A stretch of 35,583 bases of DNA from an uncultured Alphaproteobacteria bacterium (GTDB lineage: Bacteria > Pseudomonadota > Alphaproteobacteria > RF32 > CAG-239), in contig URWU01000001.1 of assembly GCA_900551585.1 (NCBI GenBank), positions 1 to 35,583 on the forward strand. The letters run 5' to 3'. A program made the translations under genes and the position numbers. Position 1 is the first letter of the stretch, and each line of letters begins with the position of its first letter. The notes beneath the pieces are model-generated. The model did no database searches. It was not told where the DNA came from and saw only the letters and a program-made list of their open reading frames with translations. This document shows, one piece after another, positions 9,159 to 16,093 of the stretch.

Positions 9159-9428
9159 ATGACGATTTATAATGAAGACGCTATCCGCGAAGCTGCTTAC
9201 TATATTTGGAAAAATAACGGTTGCCCGGCCAACACCAGCGCTCATGACTGGAATGCGGCTATCAGCCAGCTGAATTCCCTCAGTGCCGCTGCAGCTCTTA
9301 AAAACGGCCGCAAAAAAGCCGCTTCGGCAACTTCCGGCGCAAAATTGGCAAAAGCAGCTTTGGCTCTCAAAGCTTCTGCTTCCGGCAGCCGCAAAATGCC
9401 GCAGATTATTCTGACTTCTAAGAAATAA
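9159..9428 (+). CDS. Small DUF2934-type protein with basic Ala/Lys-rich tail
   Basis: The 89-residue protein has two parts. Residues 5-37 (IREAAYYIWKNNGCP, then HDWNAAISQL) fit the short DUF2934 helical motif, whose function is not known to me. Residues 46-89 form a low-complexity tail rich in Ala, Lys, Ser and Gly (NGRKKAASATSGAKLAKAAL), resembling histone-H1-like bacterial tails. The start at 9159 follows TTTGGAGATAATC, a good ribosome binding site. It is a single-gene unit bounded by terminators on both sides. A DNA- or RNA-binding role for the tail is only inference. Confidence 0.85.
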   Translation: MTIYNEDAIREAAYYIWKNNGCPANTSAHDWNAAISQLNSLSAAAALKNGRKKAASATSGAKLAKAALALKASASGSRKMPQIILTSKK

Positions 9429-9490
9429 ACCGCAAACGCAGAACGGTTAATACCGGTTCTTTTCTTTGTGAATCAGGATAAAATAATAAA

Positions 9491-9520
9491 AAATGCCTCA
9501 GATTTTCTGAAGCATTTTTT
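9491..9520 (+). terminator. Rho-independent terminator of the DUF2934 gene
   Basis: AAATGCCTCAG and CTGAAGCATTTT pair with one mismatch around the loop ATTTT, followed by T residues. Confidence 0.85.
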
Positions 9521-9611
9521 TATTCGCGCCTAACCTTCCTTTAAAATTAACAAAAAAAACGGAATTATTCCTTGATTCTCAGGCATTTTCAACAAGATAT
9601 TTTTATTCCTT

Positions 9612-10316
9612 TTACTTTTTGGCAAAAATCTTATTGAGCATTTTTTCCAGCGTTTTTGACTCGGCCTTGCCGTCATAGACAATTTCGCCCTGATCCAGAA
9701 TATATGCCTTATCCGTCAACGGCAGCAAGGTTTTCAGATTATGTTCGACAATGACAAAACCGGTTCCCAGAGTTTGGTTCAGCTCTTTGATTTTATAAAA
9801 AGTATCATTAATCAGCTTTGGCGATAACCCGATTGACGGTTCGTCAAGCAGCACCAGTTTCGGGCGGTTGATAAAGCCTCTTGCCAAAGCCACCATTTGC
9901 TGCTGGCCGCCTGACAAGTTGCCGGCCAGATGATCGAGGCGATTTTTCAAGTCAGGAAAAATCTTTAAAACTTCGGCCAGCCTTACCGGAAATTCTTTAC
10001 GTTTTTTCCAGAAATGTGTTGCCAGTTCAATATTCTCCAGCACGGTCATATTACGGAATACACGTTTGCCCTGAGGAATCATAAAAATGCCCTCCTCAAC
10101 CAGTTTCTGCGGGCTGGGTTTAAGGCTTCGGCCGTCAAGCTCCGCATGGCCTTTCACCAGAGGCAGCAAACCGTACATTGCTTTCAGCAGTGTTGATTTT
10201 CCGGCGCCGTTCGGCCCCATAATAACCGTAATTAATGACGGGTCGATGGTGACCGAAACATCATTTAAAACCATGCGCTTGTCATATCCGGCCGATATAT
10301 TTTTCAATTCCAACAT
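9612..10316 (-). CDS. livF: Branched-chain amino acid-type ABC transporter ATPase LivF
   Basis: This 234-residue ATPase energises uptake together with LivG. Walker A is GPNGAGKST (34-42), the signature is LSGGQQQMVALARG, Walker B is KLVLLDEPSIGL, and the H-loop is VIVEHNL. Length and the GIFMIPQGKRVFRNMTVLENI segment are typical for LivF. It is the last gene of the five-gene minus-strand operon, three bases after livG. Substrate specificity depends on the binding protein and cannot be stated beyond the HAAT (hydrophobic amino acid uptake) family. Confidence 0.95.
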   Translation of the reverse strand: MLELKNISAGYDKRMVLNDVSVTIDPSLITVIMGPNGAGKSTLLKAMYGLLPLVKGHAELDGRSLKPSPQKLVEEGIFMIPQGKRVFRNMTVLENIELATHFWKKRKEFPVRLAEVLKIFPDLKNRLDHLAGNLSGGQQQMVALARGFINRPKLVLLDEPSIGLSPKLINDTFYKIKELNQTLGTGFVIVEHNLKTLLPLTDKAYILDQGEIVYDGKAESKTLEKMLNKIFAKK

Positions 10317-10319
10317 TGG

Positions 10320-11057
10320 CTACTTTCCTAAATAGGCTTCCTGAACTTTTTTATTTTCCAAAACTTCCTGCGGGGTTCCCTGAGCCAGCAATTTGCCATA
10401 ATCCAACACGATGGTATAATCGCACAATTTTTCAATCAGCCCCATATTATGTTCGATAATCACCAAAGTCTTACCCTGTTTTTTTAAGTCTTCCATAATC
10501 GCGCAGACTTGTTCAACAATCTCAGGAAACAAACCGGTAAAAGGTTCGTCAAAAAAGAAAATATCTGCGTCCTGCATCAATACGCGGCCGATTTCCAGCA
10601 ATTTACGCAAACCATAAGATAAATCTTCGGCATTTTTTTGGCGATGTTCCTCTAAACGGACAATTTTCAAAACCTCGTCCAGGCGTTTTTTATATTTCTT
10701 ATTGCCCAAGTCAAACAAAGCGCGCCACTCGTTTGTTTCAGCGACCGGCAGCAATAAATTATCTTCAACGGAAAGCTGCTCAATTAAACGTCCGTCTTGA
10801 AAAGTGCGGGCAATTTTGAGGCCGCGCAGTCTGGTCGGTTTGATTTTGTAAAAATGCTGCTCACCGATATAAATATCACCGTCATCAGGCCGAAGCAATC
10901 CGGTCAGCAAATTCATCAACGTCGTTTTGCCCGAGCCGTTCGGACCAATCAGCCCCGTGGCCAGCCCTGCCGGAATATTGATGCTCAGATTATCTACGGC
11001 ACTCACACCCATAAACCGCTTGGATAATTTTTTGGTTTTAATCGCATATTTCATCAC
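10320..11057 (-). CDS. livG: Branched-chain amino acid-type ABC transporter ATPase LivG
   Basis: The 245-residue partner ATPase has Walker A GPNGSGKTT (38-46), Walker B ADIFFFDEPFTGL, and H-loop VIIEHNM. Its signature is LSYGLRKLLEIGR, the degenerate form usual in LivG. The ARTFQDGRLIEQLSVEDNLL region also matches LivG. Its start overlaps the livM stop by four bases (ATGA), showing translational coupling. It acts on the inner face of the membrane. Confidence 0.95.
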   Translation of the reverse strand: MMKYAIKTKKLSKRFMGVSAVDNLSINIPAGLATGLIGPNGSGKTTLMNLLTGLLRPDDGDIYIGEQHFYKIKPTRLRGLKIARTFQDGRLIEQLSVEDNLLLPVAETNEWRALFDLGNKKYKKRLDEVLKIVRLEEHRQKNAEDLSYGLRKLLEIGRVLMQDADIFFFDEPFTGLFPEIVEQVCAIMEDLKKQGKTLVIIEHNMGLIEKLCDYTIVLDYGKLLAQGTPQEVLENKKVQEAYLGK

Positions 11058-11920
11058 ATCTTATACTTTCCTAAGAGACCCTGCGGGCGGAGAACCATCA
11101 TTGCCACCAAAGTTGCACCGTAAATAATCTGCTGCAGCTGCGCGGCTGTTTCATAAGGCAGCCCGATGAAGCGCAGAATTTCCGGCAGCGAAATCAGAAT
11201 CAGCGCTCCGACAATGCTGCCGATATCTGATGACAAGCCGCCGACAATGATAATCGTAAACAGGAAAATTCCTTCCTTTAACTGAAACGTGCTCGGGTCA
11301 ATAAAGGAAATGTAACAGGCAAACATCGCTCCGGCAATTCCTGAAATCATTGCCGACCCGGTAAAGATTATGCTTTTATAATGTTTGGTATTATACCCCA
11401 TAACGCGGGTCAGCTGTTCATCTTCACGCACAGCTTTGAGACAGCGGCCGAAGGCTGATTTGTCAATCATATGATACAGCGCATAAGCAGCTGCCAAAAT
11501 GACAGTGCATAATCCGAGATAAGCTAAGTTTGATGACAAGCGGACGCCAAAAACTTCCGGCTTTTCAATGCCGAAAATACCTAACGGCCCGTTGGTAACC
11601 GATTTCCAATTCAGCAGAACCGAAAAAACAATAATCGACAAGCCGGCGGAGACAATCGTATAATAATCTCCCTGAAACCGCGACAGAATGCGGCCGACAA
11701 CAAAAGCAATTACGCCGTTAATCAAAAGCCCGAGAAAGACAGACGAGAAAAATCCCATTCCCAATGAACTCATGCCGATTGCGGTTGCATAAGCACCGAT
11801 GCCGTAAAAAGCAGCCTGAGCCAGAGACAGCAGCCCGGACATGCCGACGACCATATTCAAGGACAGAGCCAACACACCGTAAATGGCAAAGAGGATGAGC
11901 AGGTTGATGATATATTCCAT
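11054..11920 (-). CDS. livM: Branched-chain amino acid-type ABC permease LivM
   Basis: The 288-residue inner-membrane permease has about eight to ten hydrophobic helices and family hallmarks: LSLNMVVGMSGLLSLAQAAFYGIGAYA near the N-terminus and AVREDEQLTRVMGYN with the following GSAMISGIAGAMFA, which form the EAA-like ATPase contact. IIIVGGLSSDIGSIVGALILISLPEILR is also typical. It is shorter than E. coli LivM but normal for the wider family. The start lies four bases after the binding-protein stop. Confidence 0.94.
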   Translation of the reverse strand: MEYIINLLILFAIYGVLALSLNMVVGMSGLLSLAQAAFYGIGAYATAIGMSSLGMGFFSSVFLGLLINGVIAFVVGRILSRFQGDYYTIVSAGLSIIVFSVLLNWKSVTNGPLGIFGIEKPEVFGVRLSSNLAYLGLCTVILAAAYALYHMIDKSAFGRCLKAVREDEQLTRVMGYNTKHYKSIIFTGSAMISGIAGAMFACYISFIDPSTFQLKEGIFLFTIIIVGGLSSDIGSIVGALILISLPEILRFIGLPYETAAQLQQIIYGATLVAMMVLRPQGLLGKYKM

Positions 11921-11923
11921 AAT

Positions 11924-13027
11924 TCAGTCCTTTAATTTAACAAAATTACCGTTTTCATATATTTGCACAGAAGGTTTATTTCTAACCAGCCCCTGTTTAT
12001 CAACGTCGAATTTTCCAACAGCTCCTTTCCATTGGCGGATAGATTTAATTTTTTGAATAACATCTTTATTATATGGGAATGTCTCTCCGGGATGAACGGG
12101 AGTATTTTCATAAGCCCAAATAAACATATCTAAATTATCGTAAGAATTTGCAGTACAAGAATTCGGTTCTGTTCCTGTTATTTTTTTGAATTCACTTTTA
12201 AATTCTTCGCTGCCATCTTCACCTCGAACAAACCATTGTCCTTCAATAAGAGGTAAAATATCTGAACTCAGTTCGGCAAAATTCCAAACTGTTGTTAATT
12301 TTCCGGAGGGTTTCATTTCCATAAATTGTTTAACAAAAATATCCATTCCCGGTGCACCCATTTGCATAATGTAATAATCTGGATTTTTCTGCTCTGCTTT
12401 TGTAATTATCATTCGGTAATCTTTCATATCCGCATTAGTTTTTATATAATCAGTCACTTCCAAACCATGAGTCGAAAAATATTCCTGCAAATAATCTCCC
12501 AAATTAACATTGGCATTCCCATTTAAAATAATCAGTGCAATCTTTTGTGCATGATGTTTTTTTAATTCCTTAGTTAAAAGTTCAGCATAATCTTCATTAG
12601 CTGTTTCATTACAAATTGCCAATGGGGGTAATTTGCCTTTTCCCAAGGTACAAGACATACTTATTACATTATTTTTATCAGCTATTTCATCAACAACGCG
12701 ATCAACCGTTCCCCAGATTGAAAGAATCGCTTTAACCCCATCAATATTAATGAAGCGATTGGCATTTAATGCGGCTTGTTGAAATTTTACCATATCATCG
12801 GAAAAAATTAGCTTGTAATTGTATTTAGTATCCTGTTTCTGCCATTTTTGCAATACCATCATCATGGCTTCTTTACTCATATTTCCAAATATCGCAGCAT
12901 CTCCGCTTAAGGGCAGCGTTGCGCCAATTTTGACAATCGGTTTGGTGCTAACGGCGTTATCTTCCTTTTTGTCACAGGCTGAAAGCATCATTGCTGCTGC
13001 ACAAATTATAGATAAATACTTTTTCAT
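11924..13027 (-). CDS. Periplasmic substrate-binding lipoprotein of the Liv-type transporter
   Basis: This 367-residue protein is the solute receptor of the operon. A lipoprotein signal ends at LSAC with the lipidated C18, so it should be tethered to the outer face of the inner membrane or the periplasmic side. KIGATLPLSGDAAIFGNMSKEAMMMVLQKW is the standard start of the Peripla_BP_6/LivJ fold, and SYDNLDMFIWAYENT lies at the usual late helix. Its codons are clearly more AT-rich than those of livH and livM on either side (lines near 12,541 are about 27% GC by hand count). Its place between the permease genes is also unusual. The ligand is unknown and need not be a branched-chain amino acid. 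Confidence 0.92.
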   Translation of the reverse strand: MKKYLSIICAAAMMLSACDKKEDNAVSTKPIVKIGATLPLSGDAAIFGNMSKEAMMMVLQKWQKQDTKYNYKLIFSDDMVKFQQAALNANRFINIDGVKAILSIWGTVDRVVDEIADKNNVISMSCTLGKGKLPPLAICNETANEDYAELLTKELKKHHAQKIALIILNGNANVNLGDYLQEYFSTHGLEVTDYIKTNADMKDYRMIITKAEQKNPDYYIMQMGAPGMDIFVKQFMEMKPSGKLTTVWNFAELSSDILPLIEGQWFVRGEDGSEEFKSEFKKITGTEPNSCTANSYDNLDMFIWAYENTPVHPGETFPYNKDVIQKIKSIRQWKGAVGKFDVDKQGLVRNKPSVQIYENGNFVKLKD

Positions 13028-13038
13028 ATAAAAACTCC

Positions 13039-13908
13039 TTAGTTCTTCACTTTTTTCTGGAAAATGCCGTGAGGTTTGAAATACAGGAAAGTGATAAAAA
13101 TGACAAAGGCCACCAAATCACGCCATTCTGACGCAAACAGCCATACACCCAGATTCTCGGAAAAAGCCAAGAATATCGCTCCGAAAAAAGCACCCCAGAT
13201 TCCGGCCATGCCGCCGATAATCGCACCGATAATTCCCTTAAACAACAAGTTAAAGCCCATTGTCGGCTCCATGCCGGTATCATATCCGACTAAAATGCCG
13301 GTCAGCCCCAAAATGACGCCGGCCATGATTGAAACAATCATAATGATACGGTCGGTTTTCATGCCGAGAATATAAGACAAGTTAGCACTATCGTTCACAG
13401 CCCGGATTTGTTTGCCGATAAAAGTATGATGTAGGAAATAATCCAAAAAAGCAAAAATCGTAAAGCTGCACATTATCGACAATGCCTGAATAAGCGGAAT
13501 ATCAATATCCAAAACTTTAATGGCCGAACTCTCGGAAATGCTGCCCAGAGTTTGATACTGCGGTCCGAACATCAAATGGACAACGGCCTCAAAAATAGTA
13601 TATATGCCCAGAGAGGCGACAAGAAGAATCATTGACGATGCACCGCGATTGGCCATCGGACGATAAGCAAAAGCCTCAAGCGCCCAGGCAAAAAGGCCGG
13701 AAAAAACCAAGACCGACGGCACGGAAAACCACAAAGGCGCCCCCAGCTGCCGGCTTAAGTAAAACATTAAATAACTGGCAGCCGTGGCAATCGCTCCCAA
13801 AGTGAAGTTGAAAAAGGGAGAAACGGAGAACATCAGTCGAAAGGCCATGGCAACAAGAGCGTAGGAAGAACCGACAATCAGAGTATTGATAATAAAATGT
13901 GCAAGCAT
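13039..13908 (-). CDS. livH: Branched-chain amino acid-type ABC permease LivH
   Basis: The first gene of the operon encodes a 289-residue inner-membrane permease with about eight helices. GSSYALVAMAFRLMFSVSPFFNFTLGA is the characteristic N-terminal segment, and AVNDSANLSYILGMKTDRI contains the ATPase-coupling loop. GFNLLFKGIIGAIIGGMAGIWGAFFGAIFLA matches the C-terminal helices. It should pair with LivM to form the channel. The gene is 11 bases ahead of the binding-protein gene. Confidence 0.94.
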   Translation of the reverse strand: MLAHFIINTLIVGSSYALVAMAFRLMFSVSPFFNFTLGAIATAASYLMFYLSRQLGAPLWFSVPSVLVFSGLFAWALEAFAYRPMANRGASSMILLVASLGIYTIFEAVVHLMFGPQYQTLGSISESSAIKVLDIDIPLIQALSIMCSFTIFAFLDYFLHHTFIGKQIRAVNDSANLSYILGMKTDRIIMIVSIMAGVILGLTGILVGYDTGMEPTMGFNLLFKGIIGAIIGGMAGIWGAFFGAIFLAFSENLGVWLFASEWRDLVAFVIFITFLYFKPHGIFQKKVKN

Positions 13909-14022
13909 GGAAATTTTCCGGCTGATAAATATTATTGTTTATTAAGCCGATGGTAGCCGATAAACGTAAACATATCTATAATAAAAACAGTTTTTTAACC
14001 TTATTCCTCATGACCTCGGCCC

Positions 14023-14054
14023 TGACAAAAATCACAAATTGTGATAAATTGTCA
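14023..14054. promoter_or_regulatory. Nested dyad, operator-like, between livH and tRNA-Phe
   Basis: A perfect inverted repeat ATCACAA-A-TTGTGAT (14031-14045) sits inside outer arms TGACA and TGTCA, giving an imperfect 32-base dyad. It lies about 120 bases upstream of livH and just before the tRNA promoter. It looks like a binding site for a dimeric regulator, which I cannot name. Confidence 0.45.
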
Positions 14055-14063
14055 TTTTTATAC

Positions 14064-14092
14064 TGGACAATCTGAAAAATATGCTTTATAAG
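14064..14092 (+). promoter_or_regulatory. Sigma-70 promoter of tRNA-Phe
   Basis: TGGACA and TATAAG with a 17-base spacer end 27 bases before the mature tRNA, the spacing expected for a stable-RNA promoter. Confidence 0.6.
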
Positions 14093-14119
14093 CTTTTTTG
14101 TTCTATCGCGAATATTAAT

Positions 14120-14195
<76 letters not shown>

Positions 14196-14208
14196 TTTGA
14201 TAAAAACG

Positions 14209-14233
14209 GCCTCCTTCACGGAGGCTTTTTTTT
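14209..14233 (+). terminator. Rho-independent terminator of tRNA-Phe
   Basis: GCCTCC and GGAGGC pair around TTCAC, followed by eight T. It begins 14 bases after the tRNA end. Confidence 0.9.
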
Positions 14234-14347
14234 ATATGCTTAAGGCTTTTTATTCCCAACAAAATATTTGACAATATCCGCCGTGAAAGCTTATAGTCTA
14301 AGCTCAAAAGTTAGAGATATGTATTTATTAATTAAAAAATTTTTCGT

Positions 14348-14593
14348 ATGAGAATTACGCAAATTCAGAAAAAAAGTGACGCTGTTACCGCAATTTGCAG
14401 AACAGGTCTGTGCAGCAGAGAAGTTTATAATATTCCGCTCAGCGACCTTAACGGGTTTGAACTTAAAGAAGGCCAGTTGATTGAAGCTGATGTTGATGAC
14501 AAACAGATTGTTAAGTCTTTGATGATTAATCAGGCTGTTATATTCAGTCTTTCTCAAGAAGAATATCGACAACGCCGTGCTGCAAAGTTTTAA
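14348..14593 (+). CDS. Small protein of 81 residues, possibly like the N-terminal segment of RecX
   Basis: I do not recognise this protein with confidence. The layout (ITQIQKK at the start, then IPLSDLNGFELKEGQLIEADV) is reminiscent of the N-terminal part of RecX proteins, where a short beta-hairpin leads to a 'leucine-glycine-x-gly' helix start; the three-helix RecX repeats are absent. It has a proper terminator of its own (14611-14648) and ends in a basic tail (EEYRQRRAAKF). No good ribosome binding site is seen before the ATG at 14348. It may be a free-standing regulatory protein or a remnant. Confidence 0.6.
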   Translation: MRITQIQKKSDAVTAICRTGLCSREVYNIPLSDLNGFELKEGQLIEADVDDKQIVKSLMINQAVIFSLSQEEYRQRRAAKF

Positions 14594-14610
14594 TCTAAAA
14601 TCCTAAATGC

Positions 14611-14648
14611 AAAAAACGCCTGTTGTCATAAAGACAAAGGTGTTTTTT
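14611..14648 (+). terminator. Rho-independent terminator of the 81-residue gene
   Basis: AAAAAACGCCT pairs with AGGTGTTTTTT (one wobble), with an inner GTC/GAC pairing, and ends in a T run. Confidence 0.8.
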
Positions 14649-14762
14649 TATTCATTTTCACAAATCAATTGCTAATTTTTTTACAAACAGGCTGGCATTT
14701 TCTTTTACAATCGCTAAAATGACAAAAGCTTGAAAAAAAGAATCAGAAAAGGAAGAAATTTT

Positions 14763-15926
14763 ATGCGCGACTTTATTTTTCAGAACCCGACCAAAATCAT
14801 TTTCGGCGACCATGCCAGCGACAAACTCGGTGATGTGGCCAGCAACTACGGCAAAAAAGCTTTGCTGGTTTATGGGCAGAACAGTATTAAAAAAAGTGGT
14901 TTATATGAAAATATTGCCAATCAACTGCGCGCTAAAAATATTGAATTTGTTGAGCATGGCGGCGTCAAGGCCAACCCTACCCTGCAACACGGACGCGAAG
15001 GTGTTAAAAAGGCGCAGGACGGCAAAGTTGATTTTGTCATTGCCGTCGGCGGCGGCAGCGTTATTGATGAAGCCAAAGCAATTGCTGCCAGTATTGCTTC
15101 CAAACAGGATATTTGGGACTTTTTTACCGGCAAAGCAATGATAACCCGCGTTTTGCCGCTGGTTACGGTTTTGACGCTTCCGGCAACGGCAACCGAGATG
15201 AACGGCAATATGGTCATGACCAATCCGGAAACCGATGAAAAGCTCGGAATGGGCAACATGCGCCTGCACCCGGCCGTTTCAATTCTTGACCCGCTGCTGA
15301 CTTATTCCATTCCGCTGCAATATACCGCTTATGCTGCGGTTGACATGGTTTCACACCTGACGGAAAGTTATTTTAACAATGACGGCGGTTGGACGGTTTT
15401 GCAAAAATATTATGTTGAGGGAATGGTCAAAACCGTGATGGAAGCTTTGGCCCGCGTTTTGAAAAAAGCAGATGATGCCGAAGGACGCGCAACTCTGATG
15501 TGGGCGGCAACCATGGCTTGGAACGGCCTTAATCTGGCCGGTGTCGGCGCGGCAACGACACCTTGCCACAAGTTGGAGCACCCGGTCAGCGCAATTTATG
15601 ATATTGCCCACGGCGCCGGATTGTCCCTTATTACGCCGGCATGGCTGACTTTGCAGCTTGACCATAAAACTGCCGAGATTGCCAGATTTGCCCGCGAAGT
15701 TTTCAAAGTCGACAATCCTGATGATTTGGCTGCCGCCAAAGCCGGAATTGACGCTCTTAAAAACTGGTATATTGAAATCGGCGCGCCGGTTAATTTCCGT
15801 GAAGCGGGAATCGACAATCCTGATATTGCCAAGATGACCGACTTAGTTTTGGCCTCGGTTGCCGGCAATAAAATTCCGCATTTAACCAGAGAATTTATCA
15901 CACAGGTTTATACAATGGCACTTTGA
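14763..15926 (+). CDS. Iron-containing alcohol dehydrogenase, YqhD/BdhA-like (NADPH-type butanol/aldehyde reductase)
   Basis: The 387-residue enzyme belongs to the group III metal-dependent alcohol dehydrogenases and probably reduces aldehydes with NADPH. It has the Rossmann-like nucleotide motif AVGGGSVIDEAKAIA, the TLPATATEMNGNMV segment, and metal ligands in VDMVSHLTE (D and H) and CHKLEHPVSAIYDIAHGAG (two His). The overall plan follows E. coli YqhD. The start at 14763 follows AAAGGAAGAAA and gives MRDFIFQNPTK; the in-frame TTG at 14730 is rejected. It stands alone with no obvious terminator before the downstream repeats. A role in fermentation or aldehyde detoxification is inferred. Confidence 0.94.
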   Translation: MRDFIFQNPTKIIFGDHASDKLGDVASNYGKKALLVYGQNSIKKSGLYENIANQLRAKNIEFVEHGGVKANPTLQHGREGVKKAQDGKVDFVIAVGGGSVIDEAKAIAASIASKQDIWDFFTGKAMITRVLPLVTVLTLPATATEMNGNMVMTNPETDEKLGMGNMRLHPAVSILDPLLTYSIPLQYTAYAAVDMVSHLTESYFNNDGGWTVLQKYYVEGMVKTVMEALARVLKKADDAEGRATLMWAATMAWNGLNLAGVGAATTPCHKLEHPVSAIYDIAHGAGLSLITPAWLTLQLDHKTAEIARFAREVFKVDNPDDLAAAKAGIDALKNWYIEIGAPVNFREAGIDNPDIAKMTDLVLASVAGNKIPHLTREFITQVYTMAL

Positions 15927-15963
15927 GGAATAACTGTGCTTTTACACCGAAACAAGGTATATT

Positions 15964-16002
15964 AATTTGCTGAGATCCTTCGACTACGCTCAGGATGACA
16001 AA
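15964..16002. repeat. REP-like palindromic repeat, copy 1
   Basis: A 39-base unit, identical to the copy 73 bases downstream, has arms ATCCT (15976-15980) and AGGAT (15992-15996). It lies between the convergent ends of the dehydrogenase and the 713-residue gene. Confidence 0.9.
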
Positions 16003-16036
16003 ATTCTAAGTTCTTACTGAACTAATAATTTATGTC

Positions 16037-16075
16037 AATTTGCTGAGATCCTTCGACTACGCTCAGGATGACAAA
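16037..16075. repeat. REP-like palindromic repeat, copy 2
   Basis: This is a perfect 39-base direct copy of 15964-16002 in the same orientation. It ends 19 bases before the stop codon of the 713-residue gene. Confidence 0.9.
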
Positions 16076-16093
16076 CGTTTCGGCAAGTGTACT

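Noticed and set aside
14901..15269. Overlapping minus-strand frames inside the alcohol dehydrogenase gene
   Set aside because: They are shadows of a well-supported coding region.
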